Position numbers and translations under genes: made by a program | The notes under the pieces: model-generated | Database searches by the model: none | Told to the model about the DNA's origin: nothing | Seen by the model: the letters and a program-made list of their open reading frames with translations, nothing else | Part shown: piece by piece, positions 39,445 through 48,061 of the stretch | How positions within the stretch are numbered: the stretch's first letter is position 1 | Layout of the letters: each line of letters begins with the position of its first letter | Source of the DNA: Minwuia sp048007105 | Lineage (GTDB): Bacteria > Pseudomonadota > Alphaproteobacteria > Minwuiales > Minwuiaceae | NCBI RefSeq assembly: GCF_048007105.1 | Contig: NZ_CP180352.1 | Location: forward strand, 124,001 to 188,000 | Direction: 5' to 3' | Length of the DNA: 64,000 nucleotides

Positions 39445-39765
39445 CTACTCCTGCGCGACCTGGGCCCGCGCCTCTTCCAGAAACTCCTGCATGTGCCGGC
39501 GCAGCCGGTGTTCGGAGATGTCCAGCTTGTACTCCTGGACGTCGGCCCAGACCTTGCGGAACACGTCCTCGTCGCCCGGCTCCTCGAAGTCGGAGGCAAT
39601 GACCTGCTTGGCGTAGGCGTCGGCGTCGGCGCCGCTCATGCCCATCTGTTCGGCCAGCCACAGGCCCAGCAACTTGTTGCGGCGGGCCTGAGCCTTGAAT
39701 TCCTTTTCCCCGTCGAGCGCGAACTTGGTCTCTGCCGCCTTCTTGCGATCGTCGAATCCAGCCAT
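39445..39765 (-). CDS. ATP synthase inhibitor subunit zeta (DUF1476 family)
   Basis: The 106-residue product starts MAGFDDRKKAAETKFALDGE, the conserved opening of the DUF1476 family. In Paracoccus and relatives this protein is the zeta subunit that inhibits F1 ATPase hydrolysis. It has no signal peptide or membrane segment and is mostly helical. It is divergent from purC with 265 bp between them, so it has its own promoter. The family is almost confined to Alphaproteobacteria. Confidence 0.92.
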   Translation of the reverse strand: MAGFDDRKKAAETKFALDGEKEFKAQARRNKLLGLWLAEQMGMSGADADAYAKQVIASDFEEPGDEDVFRKVWADVQEYKLDISEHRLRRHMQEFLEEARAQVAQE

Positions 39766-40030
39766 GGAGAAACTCCCGTTTGAAGCTGCCGCAGGCGCTC
39801 CGCGCCCGCCCAAATCTGACCTGCCGGTGTCATACCCCTACGCTGCGGTAGAGGCAATCGGAGATGGCCGTGAGCGTGACATCCGCGGCAAATTGGGCCC
39901 TCGTGCCCGCATTGCCCTCGGGGCCCTTGCGCTGTATGTTCCGCGCCTCACGCGGGGGTCGTGCCTGACCGTCCCCGCCTTCCCGCACTTCAGCGCCATC
40001 TGTAAAGGCGCTCAGGATGAGGCAACTCCG

Positions 40031-40792
40031 ATGGCCCGCCGCAGACAGCTTTACGAAGGCAAGGCGAAGATCCTCTTCGAGGGTCCCGAGCCGGGCACCC
40101 TGGTGCAGTACTTCAAGGACGACGCCACCGCCTTCAACAATCAGAAGAAGGGCACGATCACCGGCAAGGGCGTGCTGAACAACCGCATCAGCGAATACAT
40201 CATGACGCGGCTGAACCAGATCGGCGTGCAGACCCACTTCATCCGCCGCCTGAACATGCGCGAGCAGCTGGTGCGCCAGGCGGAGATCGTCCCGCTGGAG
40301 GTCATCGTCCGCAATCTCGCCGCCGGCAGCTTCGCGCAGCGCTTCAAGATGGAGGAAGGGACGCCCCTGCCGCGCTCGATCATCGAGTTCTGCTACAAGA
40401 ACGACGAGCTGGGCGATCCGCTGGTGACCGAGGAACACATCACCGCCTTCGGCTGGGCCACCCCGCCGGAGCTGGACGACATCGTGCAGCAGACCATCCG
40501 CATCAACGACTTCATGTGCGGCCTGTTCCTGGGCATCGGCATCAAGCTGGTCGACTTCAAGATCGAGTTCGGCCGGGTCTGGGACAATGACGTCATGCGC
40601 ATCATCCTGGCCGACGAGATCAGCCCCGATTCCTGCCGCCTCTGGGACGTCGACACCAACGAGAAGATGGACAAGGACCGCTTCCGCAGGGACATGGGCG
40701 ACGTCGAGGAGGCCTACCGCGAGGTCGCGCGCCGGCTGGGCGTGCTGTCCGAGAGCAGCGGCGAATTCACCGGACCCAAGCTGGTCCACTGA
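40031..40792 (+). CDS. purC: Phosphoribosylaminoimidazole-succinocarboxamide synthase
   Basis: PurC (SAICAR synthetase) joins aspartate to CAIR in de novo purine synthesis. The 253-residue product starts MARRRQLYEGKAKILFEG and contains DDATAFNNQKKGTITGKG, RNLAAGSFAQRF and LVDFKIEFGR, all standard for the short bacterial form. The ATG at 40031 fits the family start; the long open frame upstream to 39695 runs antisense to the DUF1476 gene and is not coding. It heads purC-purS-purQ-purL. Confidence 0.96.
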   Translation: MARRRQLYEGKAKILFEGPEPGTLVQYFKDDATAFNNQKKGTITGKGVLNNRISEYIMTRLNQIGVQTHFIRRLNMREQLVRQAEIVPLEVIVRNLAAGSFAQRFKMEEGTPLPRSIIEFCYKNDELGDPLVTEEHITAFGWATPPELDDIVQQTIRINDFMCGLFLGIGIKLVDFKIEFGRVWDNDVMRIILADEISPDSCRLWDVDTNEKMDKDRFRRDMGDVEEAYREVARRLGVLSESSGEFTGPKLVH

Positions 40793-40824
40793 CAAGACAC
40801 CAACGCGAAGGAGAACCGGCTCCG

Positions 40825-41067
40825 ATGCAGGCGCGCATATTCGTGACGCTGAAGAACGGCGTTCTGGACCCGCAGGGCAAGGCGATCGAGACCGCCCTTC
40901 ACAGCCTGGGCCATGACGGCGTCGAGGGGGTCCGCCAGGGCAAGCTCTTCGAGATCGAACTGAAGGGCGCCGATGCCGGCGCCGCCGAGGCGGAGCTGAA
41001 GAGCATGTGCGAACGGCTGCTCGCCAATACGGTGATCGAGAACTACCAGATCGAAATTGTCGGGTAG
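40825..41067 (+). CDS. purS: Phosphoribosylformylglycinamidine synthase subunit PurS
   Basis: The 80-residue PurS is the small bridging subunit that brings PurQ and PurL together. It shows the family core MQARIFVTLKNGVLDPQGKA and ends ENYQIEIVG. A strong AAGGAG ribosome-binding site precedes the ATG. It lies 32 bp after purC and 4 bp before purQ. Confidence 0.96.
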   Translation: MQARIFVTLKNGVLDPQGKAIETALHSLGHDGVEGVRQGKLFEIELKGADAGAAEAELKSMCERLLANTVIENYQIEIVG

Positions 41068-41071
41068 CGCC

Positions 41072-41737
41072 ATGAAGGCTGCGGTCATCGTCTTCCCCGG
41101 ATCCAACTGCGACCGGGACGTTCAGGTCGCTCTGCGCCAGACCACGGGCCGTGAGCCGGCCATGATCTGGCACGGCGACAGCGACATGCCGAAGCAGGAC
41201 CTGGTCGTCCTGCCCGGCGGCTTTTCCTATGGCGACTACCTCCGCTGCGGCGCGATCAGCGCGCTCAGCCCGATCATGAAGGCCGTCGTGCGCCACGCCG
41301 AGGCCGGCGGCGCCGTGCTGGCCATCTGCAACGGCTTCCAGGTCGCCTGCGAGGCCGGGCTGCTGCCGGGCGTGCTGATGAACAACGCCTCCGGCAAGTT
41401 TGTCTGCCGCCCCGTCGCCATGACGGTCGAGGCGACGGACACAGTCTTCACCGGCAAGTACGCCGCCGGCCAGCAGGTCTCCATTCCGGTGGCCCATCAC
41501 GACGGCAACTACTTCGCCGACGAGGCCACGCTGGAACGGCTGGAGGGGGAGAACCGCGTCGTCTTCCGCTACGCCAACGACAACCCGAACGGTTCGATCC
41601 GCGACATCGCGGGCATCGTTTCCGAAAACCGCCGTGTCCTTGGCCTGATGCCGCACCCCGAGCGCGCCGCCGATCCGGCGCTGGGCGGCACCGACGGCAA
41701 GGCGATGTTCCAGTCCGCGCTGGAGGCGCTGGCATGA
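41072..41737 (+). CDS. purQ: Phosphoribosylformylglycinamidine synthase glutaminase subunit PurQ
   Basis: PurQ is a class I glutamine amidotransferase that supplies ammonia to PurL. The 221-residue product has the triad Cys86 (AICNGFQ), His195 and Glu197 (LMPHPERA), and the FPGSNCDRD opening. I chose the ATG at 41072; an ATG at 41057 in the same frame would overlap purS. Its stop overlaps the purL start as ATGA, so the two subunits are translationally coupled. Confidence 0.97.
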   Translation: MKAAVIVFPGSNCDRDVQVALRQTTGREPAMIWHGDSDMPKQDLVVLPGGFSYGDYLRCGAISALSPIMKAVVRHAEAGGAVLAICNGFQVACEAGLLPGVLMNNASGKFVCRPVAMTVEATDTVFTGKYAAGQQVSIPVAHHDGNYFADEATLERLEGENRVVFRYANDNPNGSIRDIAGIVSENRRVLGLMPHPERAADPALGGTDGKAMFQSALEALA

Positions 41738-43962
41738 CCGCGCGCCCGAACGAGATCGAGATCACTCCGGAAATCGTCGCCGAGCACGGCCTGACGCCGG
41801 AGGAATACGACCGCGTCGTCTCGGCCATGGGCCGCGAGCCCAACATTACCGAACTGGGCATTTTCTCGGTGATGTGGTCGGAGCACTGTTCCTACAAGTC
41901 GTCCAAGGTCTGGCTGAAAACGCTGCCGACCGAGGCGCCCTGGGTCATCTGCGGCCCGGGCGAGAATGCCGGCATCATCGATATCGGCGACGGCGACGCC
42001 GCCATCTTCAAGATGGAGAGCCACAACCATCCGTCCTTCATCGAGCCCTACCAGGGCGCGGCGACCGGCGTCGGCGGCATCATGCGCGACATCTTCACCA
42101 TGGGCGCGCGGCCGGTGGCGAACATGAACGCGCTGCGCTTCGGCAGCCCGGATCATCCGAAGACCCGCCGTCTGGTGTCGGGCGTGGTCGCAGGCATCGG
42201 CGGCTATGGCAACTGCATGGGCGTGCCGACGGTCGGCGGCGAGGTGAACTTCCACCCGGCCTACAACGGCAACATCCTGGTCAACGCCATGTGCGTGGGC
42301 ACGGCGAAGGCGGACCGGATCTTCTATTCCGCGGCCGCCGGCGTCGGAAACCCCGTCGTCTATGTCGGCAGCCGCACCGGCCGCGACGGCATCCACGGCG
42401 CGACCATGGCCTCGGCCGAGTTCGACGACGACAGCCACGAGAAGCGCCCGACCGTCCAGGTCGGCGATCCGTTCACCGAAAAGCTGCTGCTGGAAGCCTG
42501 TCTGGAGCTTATGGCGACCGACGCCATCGTCGCCATTCAGGACATGGGCGCGGCGGGACTGACCTGTTCGTCCGTCGAGATGGCCGACAAGGGCGGCGTC
42601 GGGCTGGAACTCGACCTCGATGCCGTGCCGCAGCGGGAAGACGGCATGAACGCCTACGAGATCATGCTGTCCGAAAGCCAGGAACGGATGCTGATGGTGC
42701 TGAAGCCGGGCCGCGAGGACCAGGCCCGCGCCATCTTCGAGAAGTGGGGCGTCGAATTCGCTGTCGTCGGAAAGCTTACCGACACCGGCCGCTTCACGCT
42801 GACCCAGGGCGGCGAGACGGTCGGCGACATCCCGGTCCGTCCGCTGGTGGACGATGCGCCGTCCTACGACCGGCCCTGGACCGAGACCCCGGCGCCGGTG
42901 GCGCTGGACCCGGCAGACGCGCCGCCACCGAACGACTATGGCGACGCCGTGCTGAAGCTGGTCGGCGGATTCGACACCGCCAGCCGGCGCTGGATCTTCG
43001 AGCAGTACGACCATTCGGTCATGGCCGACACCATCCAGAAGCCGGGCGGCGACGCCGCCGTGGTCCGCGTCCACGGCACCGGGAAGGCGCTGGCGATCTC
43101 GACCGACGTCACGCCGCGCTACTGCTTCGCCGATCCGGTCGAAGGCGGCAAGCAGGCGGTGGCCGAGACCTGGCGCAATATCACCGCCGTCGGCGCGACG
43201 CCGCTGGCGATCACCGACTGCCTGAACTTCGGCAATCCCGAACGCCCCGAGATCATGGGTCAGTTCGCCGGCTGCATCCAGGGCATGGGCATGGCCTGCC
43301 GCGCCCTCGACTATCCGGTCATCTCGGGCAATGTCTCGCTTTACAACGAGACCAACGGCAAGGGCATCCTGCCGACGCCGGCGATCGGCGGCGTCGGACT
43401 GCTGAAGGACTGGTCGAAGATGGTGAAGGTCGCCCTGCCCGGCGACGGGCTCAGCCTGATCCTGATCGGCGACACGGCGGGACATCTGGGACAGAGCCTC
43501 TATCTGCGCGAAATTCTTGGCCGCGAAGAGGGTGCGCCGCCGGCGGTCGACCTCACGGCCGAGCGCCGCAACGGCGACTTCGTCCGTGGCCTGATCCAGG
43601 ACGGCACCGTCGCCGCCTGCCACGATCTCTCGGATGGCGGACTGGCCCTGGCGCTGGCCGACATGTGCATCGCCGGGGACCGCGGCGCCACCGTGACGCT
43701 GCCGGAACCGACCGCCGAGGCGCACGCTTTTCTCTTCGGTGAGGATCAGGCACGATACGTGATTGCGGCAGCCGATGCGGTCGGCGTTCTCGATCGCGCG
43801 GCCGCAGCTGGCGTCCCTGCCACGGAGATCGGCGAGAGCGGTGGGGCCGAGTTGACAGTCACAGGGCTCTTCACCATATCCGTCGCCGATTTGCGGAGGG
43901 CTCACGAGACCACGCTTCCCGCCTGGATGGCCAACAGCGCCGCCTCGGCGGCCGTGGCCTGA
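41734..43962 (+). CDS. purL: Phosphoribosylformylglycinamidine synthase subunit PurL
   Basis: The 742-residue small-type PurL is the ATP-dependent synthetase subunit that makes FGAM from FGAR with PurQ and PurS. It has the expected SEHCSYKSSK near residue 48, ESHNHPS near 95, the GGIMRDIFTMGARPV loop, and a second AIRS-like half. Length matches the short form that needs separate PurS and PurQ. The start overlaps purQ by four bases; bolA follows 13 bp downstream. Confidence 0.97.
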   Translation: MTARPNEIEITPEIVAEHGLTPEEYDRVVSAMGREPNITELGIFSVMWSEHCSYKSSKVWLKTLPTEAPWVICGPGENAGIIDIGDGDAAIFKMESHNHPSFIEPYQGAATGVGGIMRDIFTMGARPVANMNALRFGSPDHPKTRRLVSGVVAGIGGYGNCMGVPTVGGEVNFHPAYNGNILVNAMCVGTAKADRIFYSAAAGVGNPVVYVGSRTGRDGIHGATMASAEFDDDSHEKRPTVQVGDPFTEKLLLEACLELMATDAIVAIQDMGAAGLTCSSVEMADKGGVGLELDLDAVPQREDGMNAYEIMLSESQERMLMVLKPGREDQARAIFEKWGVEFAVVGKLTDTGRFTLTQGGETVGDIPVRPLVDDAPSYDRPWTETPAPVALDPADAPPPNDYGDAVLKLVGGFDTASRRWIFEQYDHSVMADTIQKPGGDAAVVRVHGTGKALAISTDVTPRYCFADPVEGGKQAVAETWRNITAVGATPLAITDCLNFGNPERPEIMGQFAGCIQGMGMACRALDYPVISGNVSLYNETNGKGILPTPAIGGVGLLKDWSKMVKVALPGDGLSLILIGDTAGHLGQSLYLREILGREEGAPPAVDLTAERRNGDFVRGLIQDGTVAACHDLSDGGLALALADMCIAGDRGATVTLPEPTAEAHAFLFGEDQARYVIAAADAVGVLDRAAAAGVPATEIGESGGAELTVTGLFTISVADLRRAHETTLPAWMANSAASAAVA

Positions 43963-43975
43963 AGGGAGAGACGAG

Positions 43976-44209
43976 ATGGCAATGGACCCGGGCGACATCG
44001 AAAGCCTCATCCGGGAGGCCCTGCCGGACGCGCAGGTAACGATCACGGACCTTGCGGGGGACGGCGATCACTACTCCGCGCACGTCATCTCCTCGGCCTT
44101 CGAAGGCAAGTCGCGGGTGCAGCAGCACCAGATGGTCTACAAGGCGCTGCGCGGGCGCATGGGCGGCGAACTGCACGCCCTGGCCCTGCAGACATCGGCC
44201 CCGGCCTGA
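43976..44209 (+). CDS. BolA-family protein
   Basis: The 77-residue product shows the BolA core: an N-terminal helix (DIESLIREALPDAQV), DHYSAHVISSAFEGKSRVQQHQMVY with the conserved histidine region, and GGELHALALQT. BolA proteins bind monothiol glutaredoxins through a shared [2Fe-2S] cluster. The partner grxD lies 25 bp downstream, which supports this role. An AGGGAGAG ribosome-binding site precedes the ATG. Confidence 0.93.
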   Translation: MAMDPGDIESLIREALPDAQVTITDLAGDGDHYSAHVISSAFEGKSRVQQHQMVYKALRGRMGGELHALALQTSAPA

Positions 44210-44234
44210 CCGGCGCCGCAACAGGAGATTGAAT

Positions 44235-44573
44235 ATGGATCAGGTGACCCAGGATCGTATCGACGAAGCCGTGAAGGCCAACGACGTGATGCTCTTCATG
44301 AAAGGCACGCCCGTCTTTCCGCAGTGCGGCTTCTCCGCGGCGACGGTCCAGATCCTCAGCTATTTCGGGGTCAAGTTCGGCTCGATGAATGTTCTGGAGG
44401 ACATGGAAATCCGCCAGGGCATCAAGGAATACTCCGACTGGCCGACGATCCCGCAGCTCTATGTGAAGGGCGAGTTCGTCGGTGGCTGCGACATCGTCCG
44501 CGAGATGGCCGAGAGCGGTGAGCTGGAAGAGCTCTTCCGCCAGAACGGCATCGAGGTCAACGCCGCGGCCTGA
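44235..44573 (+). CDS. grxD: Monothiol glutaredoxin, Grx4 family
   Basis: The 112-residue product has the monothiol active site with Cys31 in FPQCGFS, the KGTP loop before it, and WPTIPQLYVKGEFVGGCDI, which binds glutathione. Monothiol glutaredoxins carry and deliver [2Fe-2S] clusters, usually together with BolA. AGGAG lies 7 bases before ATG 44235; the longer open frame upstream is bolA read out of frame. Confidence 0.96.
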   Translation: MDQVTQDRIDEAVKANDVMLFMKGTPVFPQCGFSAATVQILSYFGVKFGSMNVLEDMEIRQGIKEYSDWPTIPQLYVKGEFVGGCDIVREMAESGELEELFRQNGIEVNAAA

Positions 44574-44582
44574 CGGCCGCGG
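44563..44582 (+). terminator. Stem-loop at the end of grxD
   Basis: A perfect 8-bp stem CCGCGGCC/GGCCGCGG with loop TGAC spans the grxD stop codon. No T-run follows on either strand, so it is only a possible terminator between the convergent grxD and kinase genes. Confidence 0.35.
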
Positions 44583-44590
44583 GACGTCCC

Positions 44591-46636
44591 CTAGCAGCGC
44601 AGGTCCGGGAAATCGACGATGGTGCCAGATTTCTGCTGGTCGCCCTCGCCGGCGACGGGCATCGACAGGCTTACCGTCGTGCCCTTTCCGGGTTCGCTGA
44701 CGAGTTCCAGCGATCCACCGTTCATTTCCATCAATTGAACGGAGATCGGCAGGCCAAGGCCTGTCCCGCCGTTGTCCGCTTCGTAGATTCCGCCAAGACG
44801 TTCGAACGCGGACAGCGCCCTGGAAATGTCCTCGGGCGGAATGCCCGGACCGTCATCGGAAATCTGGATCACTGCGATCTCGTCGCCCAATGTATCCAGC
44901 GAGAGCTCAACGGTTCCGCCCGGATTCGAGTACTTGATCGCGTTGCCGGTCACATTGATCAGGACCTGCAGCAGGTGCCGCCTGTCGACACACACCTCGG
45001 TGCCGCGGACGGCCAGGTCAACGACCCTGATGTCCCGGCGCTGTGCGAGGCCGCCGACCATTGTGATGCAATCGTCGATTGCCTCGGCAACGTCGAATAC
45101 CGAGAGGTCCACGGCTTCCTTGCCCGCTTCGATGCGCGAGAGATCGAGCACGTTCGATATGAGCGACTTCAGGTGGCCAGCAGCAGAATGGATGTCATCG
45201 ACATATTCCTGATTCTTGTCGCTGCCCACCGGGCCGAACATGTTCACCTTCAGGGCTTCCGAGAAGCCGAGGATGGCGTTCAGTGGGGTGCGGAGTTCGT
45301 GGCTCATGTTGGCGAGGAAGGCCGACTTGGCGCGGCTGGCCCGCTCGGCCGCCTCGCGGGCCTGCCGAATCTCCTCGTTCGCCCGCCGATGCTCGCTCAT
45401 GTCGATGATCGAGGCGATGACATAATCGCCATCGTCGGCGACGACCGGGTTGAGGCCGATCTCGACCGGAATTTCGCGCCCGCTGTGGTGACGGCAGGTG
45501 AGTTCGGAGTTCAGCCCCATGGAGCGTTGCTCGGGTTTGGCCATGTATTGTGACATCAGACGCCGATGCTTCTCCCGAAGTCGTTCGGGCAGGAGCATGT
45601 GGACGGAGTTGCCGAGCATTTCCTCCCTGACGTAGCCGAACATGAGCTCCGCCTGCCGGTTGACCATGGCGATCCGACCAAGGCTGTCGACCATGATCAT
45701 GGCATTCGGCGCCGCTTCGATGCTGAGCCGGAACCGTTCGTTGAGGCGCGCAATCCGTTGCTGCGATTCCTCGCGCTCCGTCGTGTCGGCCCCGACGCCC
45801 CTGTAGCCCTTGAACGCGCCGTCAATGGCGTATACTGGCTCGCCGCTGATTGTGAAGTGGCGCCTTCCGGTCGGGAAGTCCGCCCAGATGCCGAAGCCAC
45901 GGAACTGCTCCCGCCTGGACACAAGACCCTTGAACGCAAGGGTTGTCTCGGGATCAGAAAGCTTCGAGAGGACCGAGATCGGATTGCTCGAAATCCACTC
46001 TTCCTGGGGAATGCCTGTCAGCTCGCCGAGTTTCTCGCTGACATGAGTGACGAGACCGTCAGCATCGGTCTCCCAGAACCAGTCGGCCGAGACCGCGGCG
46101 AAGGCCCTGAACCGGGCCTCGGATATCGCCAGATCGGCCGTGCGCCGGCGGATTTCGTTCTCGCGTTCATCCAGCGCGACCCGCAACTGTTCTTCCGCAT
46201 GACGCCGCTGTTCGATCTCGGTGCGCAGGCTGGCGTTGACAGTCTCGAGTTCCGAGGGCGCCGGAATGGCGAGAAGCTTCGGCAGCAGCGGCCAGACGAC
46301 GATTGCCGTGCCCAGGGAGACCACGGCGGTCACCGCCTTGACGGCGCCCTGAAGACCGTAGACCGGGTACCAGAGGGTTATCACGGCGACCAGATGTGTG
46401 AGGCCGCAGAACAGGATGAAGGTGAAGAAGAGCGCCAGCGCGGGCTTGAACTGCCCCAGATCCGTGCGCTTCCGCCAGAAGACCAGCATCGCTACGGGGA
46501 TCGCCGTGTAGGAGGCAAAGATCAGCAGGTCGGAAACGATGTGGGTATACAGAACAGGCGGATTCCAGGCGAGGCAGTACCCGTGTGGCGTGTAGCCCCC
46601 GACCGACAGAAGGAATTCCGATATCCGTTCCAACAT
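44591..46636 (-). CDS. Membrane sensor histidine kinase with ethylene-receptor-like sensor and two PAS domains
   Basis: The 681-residue product has three or more transmembrane helices in residues 28-120. The first two carry SDLLIFASYTAIP and FILFCGLTH. Asp36, Tyr43, Ile74, Cys77 and His81 line up with the five residues of plant ETR1 (Asp25, Tyr32, Ile62, Cys65, His69) needed for copper/ethylene binding. A coiled coil (about 125-170), two PAS domains (about 172-285 and 290-405), a HisKA domain with His446 in NMSHELRTP and an HATPase domain (DDGPGIP, GGTGLGLPIS) follow. No response regulator is adjacent. The physiological ligand is unknown; bacterial members need not sense ethylene. Confidence 0.88.
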   Translation of the reverse strand: MLERISEFLLSVGGYTPHGYCLAWNPPVLYTHIVSDLLIFASYTAIPVAMLVFWRKRTDLGQFKPALALFFTFILFCGLTHLVAVITLWYPVYGLQGAVKAVTAVVSLGTAIVVWPLLPKLLAIPAPSELETVNASLRTEIEQRRHAEEQLRVALDERENEIRRRTADLAISEARFRAFAAVSADWFWETDADGLVTHVSEKLGELTGIPQEEWISSNPISVLSKLSDPETTLAFKGLVSRREQFRGFGIWADFPTGRRHFTISGEPVYAIDGAFKGYRGVGADTTEREESQQRIARLNERFRLSIEAAPNAMIMVDSLGRIAMVNRQAELMFGYVREEMLGNSVHMLLPERLREKHRRLMSQYMAKPEQRSMGLNSELTCRHHSGREIPVEIGLNPVVADDGDYVIASIIDMSEHRRANEEIRQAREAAERASRAKSAFLANMSHELRTPLNAILGFSEALKVNMFGPVGSDKNQEYVDDIHSAAGHLKSLISNVLDLSRIEAGKEAVDLSVFDVAEAIDDCITMVGGLAQRRDIRVVDLAVRGTEVCVDRRHLLQVLINVTGNAIKYSNPGGTVELSLDTLGDEIAVIQISDDGPGIPPEDISRALSAFERLGGIYEADNGGTGLGLPISVQLMEMNGGSLELVSEPGKGTTVSLSMPVAGEGDQQKSGTIVDFPDLRC

Positions 46637-46723
46637 GGGCGATTCTTACGGCCCGTTCCCTTAAGGAAAGCTGAACCGGAACTCATTCCGGCAACAAAAG
46701 TATATTCAATTCCCAACAAAGTT

Positions 46724-46768
46724 GAACCGGATACAGAGATGCCGTTTCGGCAACCCTGTATCCGGTTC
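46724..46768 (-). terminator. Long stem-loop after the NAD(P)-binding gene
   Basis: A perfect 13-bp inverted repeat (GAACCGGATACAG and CTGTATCCGGTTC) encloses a small inner stem GCCG/CGGC. On the minus strand it lies just past the stop of the NAD(P)-binding gene and is followed by AACTTTGTT. It probably ends that transcript before the kinase gene. Confidence 0.55.
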
Positions 46769-46781
46769 GTGGGCCGGCTCA

Positions 46782-47411
46782 TCAGTACGAGACCGCCGGC
46801 GCCTGGTTCATGTATTCCGCGTCCGCAACCTGACGCACGAGGAAATCTGCAACGTCCGCGTGTGAAATGCCCGCCTTGCCCGGGTTCCGCAGCACCGCTT
46901 CGCCATGGCGGTAGTAGCCGGTCAGTCCGCCGTCCAGAAAATGGCCGGGCCGCACGATGGTCCAGTCCAGCCCGCTTTCCCGGACCGCGGCCTCCTGAAC
47001 CGTGTGGTCCGCCAGCACCCGCCGGAGCACCAGCGGGAACACCACCATGCGGTGAAAGAGGGGCATCCGGCGCCGGCTGTCGCCCACGCCGAGCGAGGAC
47101 AGGCAGATCAGGCGCTTCACCCCGGCCGACTGCATGGCGGCAATGATGGTCCGGGTGCCGCGGGCCCTGAGACCGCTGGCGTTCATGAGCGGCACGCCCA
47201 GGGCGCAGATCACCGCATCGGCCCCTTCGACCGCCGCACGGACCGCTGCCGGATCCAGCACATCGCCTTCGACGACGCGGAATCCCTTCTCTTCGCGATG
47301 AAACTTGCGGCCGTCGCGGGTAAAGGCGGTCACCGCATGTCCCTCGGCCAGCGCCTGCGCGATGACCTGCCGTCCGACCTGACCCGTGGCTCCGAAAACC
47401 GTCACTTTCAT
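46782..47411 (-). CDS. NAD(P)H-binding oxidoreductase-like protein (NmrA/biliverdin reductase B type)
   Basis: The 209-residue product opens with the Rossmann motif VTVFGATGQVGRQV and contains VVEGDVLDPAAV, DAVICALG, VKRLICLSSLGVGDS and WTIVRPGHFLDG, typical of the atypical short-chain NAD(P)-binding family that includes BLVRB and NmrA-like proteins. Its substrate is unknown. It is transcribed divergently from a TetR regulator with 65 bp between start codons, and that gap holds palindromic operators, so it is the likely target of the repressor. Confidence 0.85.
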   Translation of the reverse strand: MKVTVFGATGQVGRQVIAQALAEGHAVTAFTRDGRKFHREEKGFRVVEGDVLDPAAVRAAVEGADAVICALGVPLMNASGLRARGTRTIIAAMQSAGVKRLICLSSLGVGDSRRRMPLFHRMVVFPLVLRRVLADHTVQEAAVRESGLDWTIVRPGHFLDGGLTGYYRHGEAVLRNPGKAGISHADVADFLVRQVADAEYMNQAPAVSY

Positions 47412-47427
47412 ATCTGTCTCCCTTGAC

Positions 47428-47442
47428 TTGACACTGTGTCAA
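47428..47442. promoter_or_regulatory. Probable TetR operator 1
   Basis: TTGACACTGTGTCAA, a perfect 15-bp palindrome around a central T, between the NAD(P)-binding gene and tetR. It is the copy nearest the NAD(P)-binding start. Confidence 0.7.
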
Positions 47443-47457
47443 TTGACACGCTGTCAA
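47443..47457. promoter_or_regulatory. Probable TetR operator 2
   Basis: TTGACACGCTGTCAA (TTGACA-CGC-TGTCAA), directly adjoining operator 1, with centres 15 bp apart. On either strand it also contains a consensus -35 hexamer, so binding would block polymerase. Confidence 0.7.
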
Positions 47458-47468
47458 ATATGGGCATC

Positions 47469-47483
47469 TTGACACCATGTCAA
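47469..47483. promoter_or_regulatory. Probable TetR operator 3, overlapping the tetR start codon
   Basis: TTGACACCATGTCAA (TTGACA-CCA-TGTCAA). The ATG of tetR (47477-47479) lies inside the palindrome, and its centre is 26 bp from operator 2. It suits autorepression. Confidence 0.7.
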
Positions 47484-48061
47484 GCGATACTTCCCCGACC
47501 CGAGAGAGAATCCTGCAGGCGGCGCTCAGCCTGCTCGAAGCCGGCGGCGCGCTGCGCATGTCCGACATCGCCCGGAAGGCCGGCGTCAGCCGCCAGGCCC
47601 TCTATCTGCATTTCGCCTCAAGAGCCGAGTTGTTGATCGAGACCACACGGCACCTGGACCGGATCACCGGCTCCGAGGCGAAACTGGCGCCCAGCCGGGC
47701 CGCGAAGACCGGCCGGGAGCGCCTCGACGCCTTCGTCACGGCCTGGAGCCATTATCTGCCGCGGATCGACAATTCCGCCCGCACGCTGATCGCCCTGGCC
47801 GAGACAGATGCGGAGGCGCGGGAGGCCTGGAGCAAACGGATGCAGGACATGCGGGAAGGCTGCGAGGCGGCGATCGTGGCGCTGGCGCGCGACGGCGATC
47901 TCGCCCCCGATTGGCCCCCGGAGCGGGCGACGGACCTGCTCTGGACGCTGTTGAGCTACCAGAACTGGCGGCAGATGACAGGCGACTGCGGCATGTCCGA
48001 CGAGGCCTACCGGGCCGAAATGCTGACGATGGTGCGGAAGCTGTTCGTGAAGACGGGTTAG
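47477..48061 (+). CDS. TetR-family transcriptional regulator
   Basis: The 194-residue product has an N-terminal TetR helix-turn-helix (TRERILQAALSLLEAGG, then MSDIARKAGVSRQALYLHF, residues about 8-46) and a helical ligand/dimer domain with no close match I recognise. It is divergent from the NAD(P)-binding gene, and three TTGACAnnnTGTCAA palindromes lie between or over the two starts; it probably represses both. Its stop overlaps the convergent glcF stop by four bases (48058-48061). Confidence 0.92.
   Translation: MSSDTSPTRERILQAALSLLEAGGALRMSDIARKAGVSRQALYLHFASRAELLIETTRHLDRITGSEAKLAPSRAAKTGRERLDAFVTAWSHYLPRIDNSARTLIALAETDAEAREAWSKRMQDMREGCEAAIVALARDGDLAPDWPPERATDLLWTLLSYQNWRQMTGDCGMSDEAYRAEMLTMVRKLFVKTG

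Noticed and set aside
41569..44046. An 825-codon minus-strand frame antisense to purL and bolA
   Set aside because: It is rich in R, H, D and A as expected from a shadow of high-GC coding DNA, and the opposite strand clearly encodes PurL.
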